Assembly: GCA_944372505.1 (NCBI GenBank)
Contig: CALVZK010000004.1
Location: forward strand, 1-64,000
Origin: an uncultured Clostridia bacterium
GTDB taxonomy: Bacteria > Bacillota > Clostridia > Christensenellales > UBA1242
Direction: 5' to 3'
DNA: 64,000 nucleotides
Shown here in pieces: positions 51,724 through 62,600 of the stretch. Positions within the stretch are counted from its first letter, which is position 1, and each line of letters begins with the position of its first letter. The position numbers were made by a program, and so were the translations under genes. The notes under the pieces are model-generated. The model was given only the letters and a program-made list of their open reading frames with translations. It ran no database searches and was not told the DNA's origin.

Positions 51724-52669
51724 GAAAAAAGGTTTAGGAAGAGGTTTAGAGTCTTTATTTGCGATATATGATGAAGAAAGTAATAAAAACATAACTAATA
51801 ATCATATAAAAGTAGAAAATAAAAGTGAAGGCGTAACAGAATTAGATATTGAAAAAATTTATCCTAATCCAAATCAGCCTCGAAAGCATTTTGATGAAGA
51901 AGCATTACAAGAACTAGCAAGTTCAATAAAATTACATGGAGTAATACAACCACTTGTTGTTAACAAAGGTGATGATGGTAATTACATGATAATTGCCGGA
52001 GAACGTCGTTGGAGAGCTTCAAAACTGGCAGGTATCAAAGAAGTACCAGTTGTTATAAAAAATTATACAGAAAAGCAAGTACGAGAAATATCTATTATTG
52101 AAAACTTACAAAGAGAAGATTTAAATCCAATAGAAGCAGCAAGAGCAATCAAGCAATTAATGGACGAATATAATTTAACTCAAGAAACAGTTTCTGATCG
52201 TATTGGGAAAAGTAGATCAAATGTAGCAAATACATTAAGATTATTACAGTTATATCCAGAAGTAATAAATATGGTCGAAACTGGTAGATTATCTAGCGGA
52301 CATGCAAGATGTTTAGTTGTTGTAGATGATGTTACTCAACAAATCAAACTAGCAAGGCAGGCGGCTGATGGGAAGATGTCGGTGCGCGAATTGGAAAAAT
52401 CCGTTAAGAATTATTTAAATCCTCCAAAAACATCAAGCGCTAAAACGCAAGAGCAGTCTTTAGAATTAAAAGAATTAATAAATGACATGCAAAGAGTATT
52501 TGCTACAAAGGTTTCGGCAATAGGCAATGATAACAAAGGAAGAATATATATAGATTATTATTCAAGAGATGATTTAGATAGACTTTCAGACATGATTGAA
52601 CTTTTAAAGAAAAAAGAAATTACTTTAGGAGACTTAAGAAATTACAACAAGAGACACCCTAACAATTAA
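51716..52669 (+). CDS. parB: Chromosome-partitioning protein ParB (Spo0J)
   Basis: A 317-residue CTP-dependent clamp. MDKKKGLGRGLESLFA is the ParA-contacting N-terminus; the CTPase domain shows YPNPNQPRKHFDEEALQELA near 45, AGERRWRASKLAGI near 97 and ENLQREDLNPIEAARA near 130; the helix-turn-helix is near 155-180 (TQETVSDRIGKSRSNVAN), followed by the C-terminal dimerisation domain. Two perfect parS sites are found just downstream (52735-52750, 52791-52806), so the ParABS system is complete in this window. Confidence 0.98.
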   Translation: MDKKKGLGRGLESLFAIYDEESNKNITNNHIKVENKSEGVTELDIEKIYPNPNQPRKHFDEEALQELASSIKLHGVIQPLVVNKGDDGNYMIIAGERRWRASKLAGIKEVPVVIKNYTEKQVREISIIENLQREDLNPIEAARAIKQLMDEYNLTQETVSDRIGKSRSNVANTLRLLQLYPEVINMVETGRLSSGHARCLVVVDDVTQQIKLARQAADGKMSVRELEKSVKNYLNPPKTSSAKTQEQSLELKELINDMQRVFATKVSAIGNDNKGRIYIDYYSRDDLDRLSDMIELLKKKEITLGDLRNYNKRHPNN

Positions 52670-52676
52670 ACAAAAC

Positions 52677-52709
52677 AAAAAACGCAGATTTCAATCCGCG
52701 TTTTTTATT
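52677..52709 (+). terminator. Terminator after parB
   Basis: AACGCAGATT (52681-52690) pairs with AATCCGCGTT (52694-52703 region) with a single mismatch, followed by TTTTTT. Confidence 0.75.
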
Positions 52710-52734
52710 TCTCTAGATAGATTTAGTTCATTAA

Positions 52735-52750
52735 TGTTTCACGTGAAACA
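52735..52750. promoter_or_regulatory. parS site 1
   Basis: TGTTTCACGTGAAACA, the perfect 16-bp palindromic ParB-binding consensus of Bacillus and relatives, 66 bp after the parB stop. Confidence 0.97.
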
Positions 52751-52790
52751 ATTTTAATAGACAAAATAAGATTAATTTATATCTAAATGA

Positions 52791-52806
52791 TGTTTCACGT
52801 GAAACA
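52791..52806. promoter_or_regulatory. parS site 2
   Basis: A second perfect TGTTTCACGTGAAACA, starting 56 bp after the start of the first. Both lie in the spacer between parB and rubrerythrin. Confidence 0.97.
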
Positions 52807-52968
52807 TTTTTGTATTTTAAGCTTTGCACCCATACAAGATATCTAAAATTTTTATAAAATATAAGATGCTTAAATAATTTGTAGCAACAAATAGTTGTAA
52901 AAATTAAGATTTAAACGTTTTGATTTTTTATTTAAATATGATATAATAAAGAAGCAGGAGGAATTAAA

Positions 52969-53511
52969 ATGAAAAATTTAAAAGGAACAAAAACAGAAAA
53001 AAATTTAATGGAGGCTTTTGCAGGAGAAAGTCAAGCAAGAAATAAATATACTTATTATGCTTCGCAAGCAAAGAAAGATGGTTTCGAGGAAATAGCAAGT
53101 ATTTTTGAAGAAACTGCTAATAACGAAAAAGAACATGCAAAAATGTGGTTTAAAGAATTGCATGGTGGGAAAGTACCTTCAACACTTGATAATCTTTTAG
53201 ATGCTGCAGCTGGCGAACATGGAGAATGGACAGATATGTACGCACGCATGTCAGAAGAAGCTAAAAATGAAGGATTTAATGATTTAGCATTTAAATTTGC
53301 AGAAGTTGCTAAAATAGAAAAAAGACACGAAGAGAGATATAGATTACTTGCCGAGTTGGTAAAAAATGGTACCGTTTTCAACAAAACTGATAAAAAGGTT
53401 TGGATTTGCAGAAATTGTGGACATATATATGTTGGGAATAATGCTCCAGAAGTTTGTCCTGTATGTGCTCATCCTAAATCCTATTTTCAAATATTAAAAG
53501 AAGAATTCTAA
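52969..53511 (+). CDS. rbr: Rubrerythrin
   Basis: A 180-residue non-haem iron peroxidase that protects anaerobes from hydrogen peroxide. The ferritin-like domain has the Glu ligands in FAGESQARNKYTYYA (near 16), EETANNEKEHAKMW (near 49) and AKIEKRHEERYRLL (near 125). The C-terminal rubredoxin-like domain has paired cysteines WICRNCGHIY (near 145) and CPVCAHPKSYF (near 163). The ATG follows GCAGGAGG. The parS sites and a 299-bp spacer precede it. Confidence 0.96.
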   Translation: MKNLKGTKTEKNLMEAFAGESQARNKYTYYASQAKKDGFEEIASIFEETANNEKEHAKMWFKELHGGKVPSTLDNLLDAAAGEHGEWTDMYARMSEEAKNEGFNDLAFKFAEVAKIEKRHEERYRLLAELVKNGTVFNKTDKKVWICRNCGHIYVGNNAPEVCPVCAHPKSYFQILKEEF

Positions 53512-53515
53512 TATA

Positions 53516-53544
53516 AAAAACAGGCATCTAAATAGCCTGTTTTT
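53516..53544 (+). terminator. Terminator after rubrerythrin
   Basis: AAAAACAGGC (53516-53525) pairs with GCCTGTTTTT (53535-53544) around a 9-nt loop. Confidence 0.88.
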
Positions 53545-53700
53545 TTATATAATTTTTTTTTGCAATTTTTATACCAAATATAAAGTTTACAAAATTCGAC
53601 AATAATATACTAAATAATACGAAAATTACATTTTTATTTAGCGCTGTTTATGTTATAATTGACATGGATTTTGAAAAGGAGGTTAAATTAATAAAATAAA

Positions 53701-54006
53701 ATGAAAAATGATTTGTTAAAAACACTTGCTATGAGAGCAAAAAATAGAATGATTAATAAAAACTTGAGGAATACATATAATGGTGCTAACATTAAAATTA
53801 TTAGTAATAACGATCAGGCATTTTATGATAAAGTAAAAGAAATTGTAAACGAAAAGGAATATGTTTTAAATCCATTAAAAAGATTAATGGATGAAGATAA
53901 GTTGTTGAAATTAGATTCCAGAGGCAAAGAAAGATATTTGTTAGAAACAATTGAAAAATATCAACAAGTTAAAAGTTTGATTCAAAAAGAAAGAGGGTTA
54001 TGCTAA
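53701..54006 (+). CDS. Small basic hypothetical protein (101 aa)
   Basis: No family recognised. It is rich in Lys, Asn and Arg, without hydrophobic segments, and predicted helical (MKNDLLKTLAMRAKNRMINK at the start; YLLETIEKYQQVKSLI near the end). A strong AAGGAGG precedes it, but 18 nt from the ATG, which is unusually far; no closer in-frame start exists. A -10 TATAAT lies near 53654. A nucleic-acid-binding role is possible from the charge but not shown. Confidence 0.6.
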   Translation: MKNDLLKTLAMRAKNRMINKNLRNTYNGANIKIISNNDQAFYDKVKEIVNEKEYVLNPLKRLMDEDKLLKLDSRGKERYLLETIEKYQQVKSLIQKERGLC

Positions 54007-54118
54007 TTTTTTTTAGCAATTTTTATAGTATTTAAAAATTTATATAAGTTATTATTATATAACCAAATCACTTTTATAATAATAAAATTACCAATAAAAT
54101 TAAAGTGTCTTTGACATT

Positions 54119-55186
54119 TTATTTTTCGTTATAAACATTTAAACTTATAATTATGTTATTTTGATAAATTGTGATTTCGTTGTTTGTTATTGAGTAAAAA
54201 TCATTTGTTGTGTCATCAATATGTAATGTATTTAAGATGCCATTTTCTATATAATAAATATCAAATATTAAGGAACAGCCTGTTTCTATATTCATTGACA
54301 ACAAGTATTCATTATTAAAAATTTCATAATTTAAATATTCGCTATTTTTTAAATTATATATATTTAAAAATATGGGATATTCTTTTATAGATAAAAAATT
54401 AAGTTTTATTTTTATTTCATTGTTTTGTTCTAAAGATTCTTCTTGCACGTTAAGATTGAATTCGTTTGATAGTAAAAATGAATTTGTTGTTAATACATTT
54501 ATTAAAATTGTTGTTGTACCATTATTTATTAAGAGTAAATTTATTTTAAATGTTATACCGCTAACAAGGCCATTACTTAAAAATATTAATGAAATATCAT
54601 AAATTGCTGTATTTGGTATACATTCCTGATTTGTTGAAATGATTGAAATTTGTTTTTGGATAGATGTTATTTCTTCAGGATATAAAAAATTAAATTTTAA
54701 AATAGAAGTATCGTTTTCATTTGATTTTATTAAGGAATTTGTATTGTTTTCATCCCATAAAATTTTGTTTTCTTCTATTTCGCCATTAACATTTTCAGTT
54801 TTTATATTTAAAGTTACATTTTCATTTGGCATATTAAAGTAATAATTGTAGTTACTATGTTCAATTTCTTTACATTTAATATCATTTGCGAATACTTCTT
54901 TAATACATTTTTCATTGTTTATTATCTCAATTTTGATGTAAATTGTTTCACCCAACATAGCTGAAGACTTACTCAATGATACTATATAATCTTCATTGTT
55001 AGAGAAAATAATTTGATAAAAAACAACTGAAGAATCTGGTGTTTGATTATCTGATGAATCAGATCCCGTTTGCGAATTTTGATTATAATTCGCATTAGGA
55101 TTTGAAGGACCCAAAAACAAAAATAAAAATAAAGATAAACAAATTATGGAAATAAAACACGGCACTAAGAAAACAAATTTTTTCAT
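54119..55186 (-). CDS. Secreted or membrane-anchored hypothetical protein with a divergent InlB-like domain (355 aa)
   Basis: The start is the ATG at 55186 (MKKFVFLVPCFISIICLSLF) after GGAG; a TTG three codons upstream is less likely. Residues 4-28 are a long hydrophobic signal or anchor. A Ser/Asn/Asp/Gln linker follows (about 30-52). Residues 55-120 (SAMLGETIYIKIEI..., YYFNMPNENVTLNI) match the pattern of the divergent InlB B-repeat, in which YxFxMPxxNVT is typical. The rest, rich in Asn, Ile and Leu, is beta-like and unassigned. Convergent with the 101-aa gene; trpS is upstream on the same strand. Confidence 0.65.
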   Translation of the reverse strand: MKKFVFLVPCFISIICLSLFLFLFLGPSNPNANYNQNSQTGSDSSDNQTPDSSVVFYQIIFSNNEDYIVSLSKSSAMLGETIYIKIEIINNEKCIKEVFANDIKCKEIEHSNYNYYFNMPNENVTLNIKTENVNGEIEENKILWDENNTNSLIKSNENDTSILKFNFLYPEEITSIQKQISIISTNQECIPNTAIYDISLIFLSNGLVSGITFKINLLLINNGTTTILINVLTTNSFLLSNEFNLNVQEESLEQNNEIKIKLNFLSIKEYPIFLNIYNLKNSEYLNYEIFNNEYLLSMNIETGCSLIFDIYYIENGILNTLHIDDTTNDFYSITNNEITIYQNNIIISLNVYNEK

Positions 55187-55264
55187 ATAAAGCAAACTCC
55201 ATGTTTATTTTAAAGCTTTATGCAAATTTTGTCAAAAATTTAACAATTTTTATTTTAAATTAAA

Positions 55265-55290
55265 GAAAAAACGCGTTTTTACGCGTTTTT
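55265..55290 (-). terminator. Terminator at the end of trpS
   Basis: AAAAAACGCGT (55266-55276) and ACGCGTTTTTT (55281-55291) pair around TTTT. The trpS stop is inside the stem, and T follows on the minus strand. Confidence 0.75.
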
Positions 55291-56346
55291 TATTAATTTT
55301 TTATAATCAATTCCCATTGCTTCTTTCATTTTGTTTAATGTTTTTTGTGCTTCAATCTCTGCTTTTTTAGAATTTTCAAATAGCATTTCATAAATCGAGT
55401 CTATATCTTTTTCTAATAAAGCTCTTTTTTCTCTTATTGGGTCTAACAATTCTTGTAATATATTATTTAAAAAAAGTTTTACTTTTACATCGCCAAGTCC
55501 ACCTTTTTTATAATGCGATTTTAATTGTTCTAAATTTTCATAATCTGGTAAAAATTTTTTAAAATGTTCATTGTTACAAAAGGCATCTAAATAAGCAAAA
55601 ACAACATTGCCTTCTATTTTTCCAGGATCTGAAACTTTTATATGATTTGGATCGGTATACGCAGACATAACTTTTTGTTTTACTATTTCAGGAGTATCGC
55701 ATAAATTTATTGCGTTTCCTGCTGATTTTGACATCTTAATTTTTCCATCTATTCCCGGTAATCTTTCACATATTTTTATTGACGGCAAAACTGCTTTAGG
55801 CGTTGCAAATACTTGAGATTTTGGTTCATATAAATTGTTAAAAGTATTTAAAATCTCTCTTGTTTGTTCTATCATTGGAAGTTGGTCTTCTCCTACGGGA
55901 ACTAAAGTTGTTTGAAAAGCTAAAATATCAGCAGCTTGTGAAATTGGATAAGTCATAAAACCAACAGGAATCGATTTTTCAAATGCTCTAACTTTCAATT
56001 CTTCTTTTATTGTTGGATTTCTTTGAAGACGAGATAATGTCACTAAATTCAAAAAATAAGAAGTGATTTCGAATAAAGATGGCACCTGTGATTGTATAAA
56101 AATATTAACTTTATTAGGATCTATTCCAGCCGACAGATAGTCAATTGTAACTTGAATTATATTGTTTTTTACTTTATCAACTTTGTCGGCATTATCCGTT
56201 AAAGCCTGTGTATCAGCTATCATGATATAAAACTTTTCGTAATTATATTCATTTTGAAATTTTAATCTATTTGCTATTGAACCAACATAATGTCCAAGAT
56301 GCAAGTTCCCAGTAGGTCTATCCCCTGTTAAAATTATATCTTTCAT
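55279..56346 (-). CDS. trpS: Tryptophanyl-tRNA synthetase
   Basis: A 355-residue class I synthetase that charges tRNA-Trp. The HIGH motif is HLGH in GDRPTGNLHLGHYVGS (near 7-22), and the KMSKS motif is KIKMSKSAGNAI near 203. QAADILAFQTTLVPVGEDQ near 138 is the Trp/ATP-binding region. The ATG follows AGAGGTTAAAC. It is divergent from the giant surface-protein gene. No T-box leader could be seen in the 281-bp divergent region, which is AT-rich. Confidence 0.97.
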   Translation of the reverse strand: MKDIILTGDRPTGNLHLGHYVGSIANRLKFQNEYNYEKFYIMIADTQALTDNADKVDKVKNNIIQVTIDYLSAGIDPNKVNIFIQSQVPSLFEITSYFLNLVTLSRLQRNPTIKEELKVRAFEKSIPVGFMTYPISQAADILAFQTTLVPVGEDQLPMIEQTREILNTFNNLYEPKSQVFATPKAVLPSIKICERLPGIDGKIKMSKSAGNAINLCDTPEIVKQKVMSAYTDPNHIKVSDPGKIEGNVVFAYLDAFCNNEHFKKFLPDYENLEQLKSHYKKGGLGDVKVKLFLNNILQELLDPIREKRALLEKDIDSIYEMLFENSKKAEIEAQKTLNKMKEAMGIDYKKLIKNA

Positions 56347-56627
56347 GTTTAACCTCTTTTCATTTCTTTTTTGATTATAAACGGCTACATTTTATTTGTC
56401 AAGCAATTAAAAAATACAAAAGTATATGTAAAATCGTTAAATATAACTAAATACATATATTTTTTTAAAAATTATACAAACTATGATTATCTAAAATGAG
56501 AAAAAAATATCTAATTTTACAAAAAAATGTTAAAAAATTTGCTTTTATTTATTTTATGTATTATATTTATAATATATTAATGCTTTGTTTTTAGTCTAAA
56601 CTTTTTATAATTTATAAGGAGATTATC
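56347..56627 (+). promoter_or_regulatory. Divergent spacer between trpS and the giant gene, with a candidate promoter
   Basis: No gene is seen. On the plus strand TTGCTT (56539-56544), a 17-nt spacer and TATATT (56562-56567) form a candidate promoter for the giant gene, whose ATG follows AAGGAG. The rest is very AT-rich. Confidence 0.45.
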
Positions 56628-59600
56628 ATGAGGTCTTTTATTAAGGGTATATTTAGTTTGTCGATAATGTTATTATTAGCAGGAATTTTTACTATGGTTC
56701 CTTCTTTTATTAAAAATTTAGAAAAGCAAACAAGTCAAGAAATTTCTTCGCAAGCGGACGGAGAAAATTTGAATTTTGCAAATACAAATGCCGATGTTAG
56801 TCTTTTGGCTAATTCTTTAACTTCAAGCTCTTTAATTTATAATGGTATAGATGTATATCTGATAAAAGATGCCGGTGATTTGGCTACCGTTGCTTATTTG
56901 GTAAATAGTGGAATTGACACATATGCTTCTGAAAATTATTATTTAAGTGCTGATATTGATTTAGTAGCAAGTAGTTGGACTCCAATAGGTACAAACGCAC
57001 ACCCATTTAAAGGAAACTTTTTTGGAAATGGTAAAACTATAAGCAATGTACATATAAATAATATTACTGTAGATCAAGATAAAACAAGTGGGGTAGGACT
57101 TTTTGGTACGGTAGACGGAGGGTCAATTTCTGACTTGACTATAGGTGGAAGTTTTAGTTTTGATGTAGACGGTTATGCAAATGTTGGAAATTTGGTTGGA
57201 AATATTATAAATGGTGAATTAATAAACTGTTATGACTCAACATCAAGCAATATTGCAAATAGTGTTGGTACTAATACTAATACAAAATATTACAAAGGGA
57301 ATAATGGAACAGCTTTAAAAAATTTATCTGAAGACGGAAATGTAGCGATTTATACTATGACTCAAGGACAGTTCTATATTGCCGATACAACTGCTCAAAC
57401 CAAATGGAGAGAAAATAAAACATTGCGTGTAGTTTTAGATACAAACTATAATGATTCAATATCATCTATAAAAAATCCAATTTATACCACTCATAAACCT
57501 CAACTTAGAGAAGCGATAGCAAGTGGTTTGTCTGCGTCCGATAAATACGTATATCCTTTGCTTCAAGGATATAAAGCATCTATAAATAATGATACATACA
57601 AAATCACTTTTTCAGAAGTAATTGTTTCTGCAAATTTTAATTATGGATATGGGACAAGAAAAGGGGCTTATTCTATTCCATATGATACGGCATTTTTAAA
57701 GTTAGATCCACAATATATTAATAGGGCTGGTTATACTTTGAATACAATTAATGGGATTGCCTTTAACAAATTAAGCGAAGATAATGATGCCGATAATTTG
57801 ATATATGACCAGGCATATCCTAAATATAAAGATACTGAAGAAAATGTTTTTACATGGACAGCTAATAAAAATGGTTATGCAGTAGGAATAATTTTTGAGA
57901 ACAAAGAAAGCGTAGACAATGAGGCTGGATATGATAATCCTTCAAATTGGTGGAGTCAAATTAATTTAGATGCTCAAGTTTCAAATGCAAATGGTACTGT
58001 CGATGATATAAGGAACTTTACATACCAAATAACAGAGATAAGAGAGAAAAATGGAGTTGTTCAAACTGTAATTACTTTTAGTATAGCGGCATGGGCTGAA
58101 GCATCATTTGACAAAGATACTGGAATAGTTTTTGAAAATCATTCTGGGACTATAGAAAAAGGGTCTTATCAATATGGAAGCAATATCAATTATGATGATT
58201 ATAATAAAGTAACTGCAAAGTTAAGCGAAGTACAAGTAGTTGAAGGGAAAAATCAATATACTTTAACAATAACTAATTTAGTAAGTGCTACTGCTGGAAA
58301 TATTAAAGTTGGTATCTCTAGAGTAAAATATCCTATAAATTTAAATATAAAAGATGTTGATGGAAACCCCTACAAAAATTATTCCATCGAATGTGCTCAA
58401 ACGCTTGATGGAGAAAAACCTTACATTAAAGCGGGACAAACAGATTTCTCATTAAAAATAACATTAAATGATCAAAATTATGTATTTTTAACTGAACCTA
58501 ATGGTGGAGAGGATGGTGCATTTGCATCTATTGAATATAGTGATTTGCCAGTAAACCCTATTACTCTTACTCTTTCAAGGAATTATGTAACACCAGAAGC
58601 AAACATTAGTTTAGTTGTAGGAGAAAAGAAAACAAGAGTCAATATAATCTATCAGGATACATTTGGTAAAGAATTAGATATAAATAAAATTAATAATGAA
58701 TTAAAGATTAGTTTAGGAGAACAATCCCTCTCAATAGTGCAATCCAGCCCTGTGTCAATTCCTGTAGGCGGTACAAAATTAACTGCAAACAGCAATCCTT
58801 ATTATACTATTAAGAAAATAGAAATAAAGAAAAATGGATCAATAGTTGGTGGAGGAACAACAGAAGAAGGAAAATTGACGTGCATTTGTCAATATGATTT
58901 CGAAGATATTTATACAGGTCAAGGGGGAAATGAGTTTAACTATGAAATTGTGCTGACATATGAGGAAAGAAAGTTGTCAGCCGAAAAGCCAGATTTTGTT
59001 TTTGAGATTGGGGAAAATACTTATAATTTATATGATCAAAATGGTTTAAACTCTGTTATAGGTTCGCTTTTTAACATTTCAATTTATAATAATACTAAAA
59101 AAATATATTCTTCTACAGATGCTTCTATTACAGAGCATGGTTATGAAATAGGCGATAAACTAAAGATTGAACTTACTTTGACTGATATAGGTAAATCCAT
59201 TTTGTATGGTGCAACAGATGATTGGGTTAAGGTTACAGAAAAGACAGTATATACAGGGGATCCGGGCGAAATAGAAACAGATACAGCAAAGGTCGACAGT
59301 GGAACTTGGGTCATTACTTATACAGTTGGAGATAACGACATAGGATTAACATTTAAGTTTGCTTATAAACAAATTAATATATCTATAGATGGGCTTGTAA
59401 AAGAAGAAAGTTTAAATAATCAAGTAGGCGTACCTTCTACTACTCTAAAGACAACAATTCAATATAATCATGACGAAAACGGAAATCTTACAACAAGTAT
59501 TGTGGAAGGATATAGTCCATTTAAGTCTATTAGCATACCAACTCAATATTATTTACTGGGCTGGTACATAAGTGGAGCTGATTGCTTAAGTTCAAATTTT

Positions 59601-62600
59601 GCTGACTATTATGGAACAAACTCGGTTAATCTCTATCAAACTAAAACAAAAGTAGAAGGACAAATTAATACACTAGCCTACACTGTCTCAGTAAAAGCTG
59701 TTGTTGGTGATAGAATCATAAAGGTCAAATACAAACAAGGTGAAGTAGATGGTGGAGAATTTAAAGGGCAAAATGATATTGCTGGCGGACAAATAAGTTA
59801 TAATACAGCATATTCTGTATATGACGAAGGTTCTACATTTAGTAATTTTGGACATACTCTTACAGGTTGGCTTTGGAAAATTCCAACTTCTTCAATTTCG
59901 ACGACCACTTCTATAGGAAGCACAATAAAGATAACTGGTGGAGATTGGTCTAAATTCTTTGGTGTAACTGAAGATAATGTTGTCATTCAAAATTGGAAAA
60001 CTTTTTTCAAAGAGGCTGATAGTGTCAAAGATCCAAGCACTAGCAAGGAAGCAAATCTTGAACTAACTGCACAGTGGAAAAAAATCTCTTACATAATCAA
60101 ATTTGATGGGACAGAAAAAACTATTCATTTAGGAGATGTGATTAATTTTACGCCAAGTCCTAACCCAGGGCAAAGCGGACTTTATTCTATAACAGGGGTA
60201 AATAGTTATACATTAAACAGTGATACATCAACAGGGCATAAAGCGGTTAGTTTTAAAATATCACAAGGAAGTGCTATTTCGGGACGAACAACCATTACAT
60301 TGAATTTAGACAATTTAAAATCTATTCTTTCAGGAGATTACTATTATATAGTAAATAACAATGATTCGGCAATTGTAGTAACTACTGAATTTGAGGCTGC
60401 TAAATATAAATTATATATTCAAGAGTCAGAATATTACACAATAACTTATGGAGATTTGACTGACATAGGTGGTACTGATGACAATGGAACATTCGTTTAT
60501 GTAACTTATGGACAAAAGCCTGTAAATTTAACTAATGCGTTAAAAAATGATTTAATAGAAATAACTAGATATGGGTATACATTTAATAAAACATTTAAAA
60601 ATTTCAATTTGGATGAAGAATATAAAACCGCATCTGATAAGACTTTAACTCCTGTATTTACTAAAAATAACAATATAAATACTACAACAGCAGGAATATC
60701 TTTTGATAGTGGAGTAGGATCGACAAGAAATTTCTATATTTTAAATCCGATGACTATTGCAAATGCATCCTTAATATATAATGAACCAGAAAAAAATCAA
60801 AATTACAGTGGAGACAATTTAACTATTGGAACTATTCTTCCAAATGGGGAAAGAATTGTATCATTTGGCATAAACATTTATAAAGACGGTTCCGCTTTAG
60901 CAATAATTTTAGATAGTAAAAATGTCTTATCTTTGGAAGATTTTATTAGAGACGATTTACTTGCTGGAGAGTATTCTGTTACATTCTTTGTAAATTTACA
61001 AGATACAATGGACACAAACATTAAACGAAATCCTATTTCTAGTAAAATAAATTTTAATGTTTTGGAAAATACAATTGTACTAAATAGCGACAACGATATT
61101 GTGTCTGTGTTCAATAACTCTAAAGAATTTGTGCCAGCAAGCATCAACGATGGTTATGATAAAGATAATAAATTTGGTACATTTAGATTGAATTATAATT
61201 ATAACGGCTCGATTACAAGTGACAAAACTTTAGCAGTTTCTTTAGTTAATTTTGTTAATCCAAATATGGTAGAAATATTTGGGGATTATAATGTTGGAAA
61301 ACAAAAAAATGTTACTATTAAAGTTCTTTTAAATAATTTAACATCAATTAATGGAATAAATATTTCTTCTATTACAAATTGGGATCAAATATTTACAAAT
61401 GTCGAAAAAACAAAAACAGGTTCGGAATATAATCTTAAACTAGAAGGTGTTGCAGAAATTGTAAAAGGAAGATTTACAATTGACTTTGGAGATTCATCAA
61501 GTTATTATTTCGGAGGAGATGGTCAAACTATTGTAAAAGAGAACAATAATACATCAGATAGTTTTAGCATAGGTAATTCCAATTTCAATTATTCTTATGA
61601 TAAAATAACATATATAGGGGCACAGACAAGTGGAAAATTTACTGGGAAAGAAAATAAAACTGTCTTTAATGTAGAGAATATTGTTATTGAAGGTTTTGCA
61701 AATTGGGCAAACTCTTTTGAATATTTATTAGAAGGTAATTTTGAACTTATTGATACAATTAAGGCTATACAAAAATCTTTTTCTACTAGATATTTGACAG
61801 CTACAAATAAAACATTATCTTCTTCTCTACTCACTATTGATAACATGAGCGGATTAAGTGCAGATTTGTCTTTGTTAAATATTACTTATGGCGGGCAAAA
61901 AATAGGTTCTGGAATTGATGGAGAAAAAATTTACGGAGATATCTTTGAAGAAGATGGCAATTATACTTATGGAGAAAGTTTAACTTATAAAGTTAACAAT
62001 AAAATTGTATTTAGTTTTACAAAAAATGGTTCAAATGAAATATTATTTTACGCTAATCCAAGTGATTTAAAAGTATTATCTTTTGAAATATCGACCGTAT
62101 TATCTGGAACTGGAGCGCAAACTTTTAGACCATTAACTTTAAATGGGGAAACTTGGAATATTTCAAATTCTGTTTTAGGTTATGAAAAGTCTTTAAATAG
62201 TCAATATGAAAATAATAGTCTTTCATCTATTTATACTTTTGATAATCATGGAACAGGAGCAATACAAAATGTTTTCATGGTATTGTCAAATGTAAGAAAA
62301 GTTAATTTAAATTATAATGGCGGACAAAACACGGAAGGAGCAGGCAGTGAAATAATTTATATTTCTGCTGGTCAAACTGTTAATATTTTAAATCCTGTTC
62401 ATACATATGCTGGCTTATCTTTTGTAGAATATAAAAGAGAAGGAAATACTTCTGATCCAACTCTTTCAAAAAAAGATGATCATTCTTATGATTTAAGTGC
62501 AATCACAGGTGGCGGAGCCATTACTTTAACTGCAAAATGGAAAATAAGTGATATTATTGTTGATGCCGTTAAGGATAAAAACATTGATTTATTTGCTTCT

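Noticed and set aside
52735..52806. Paired palindromes considered as terminator or attachment sites
   Set aside because: Both are exact parS sequences next to parAB; no T run and no integrase.
55187..56627. T-box leader upstream of trpS
   Set aside because: No T-box core sequence or specifier stem could be recognised in the divergent spacer, and a ribosome binding site follows directly.
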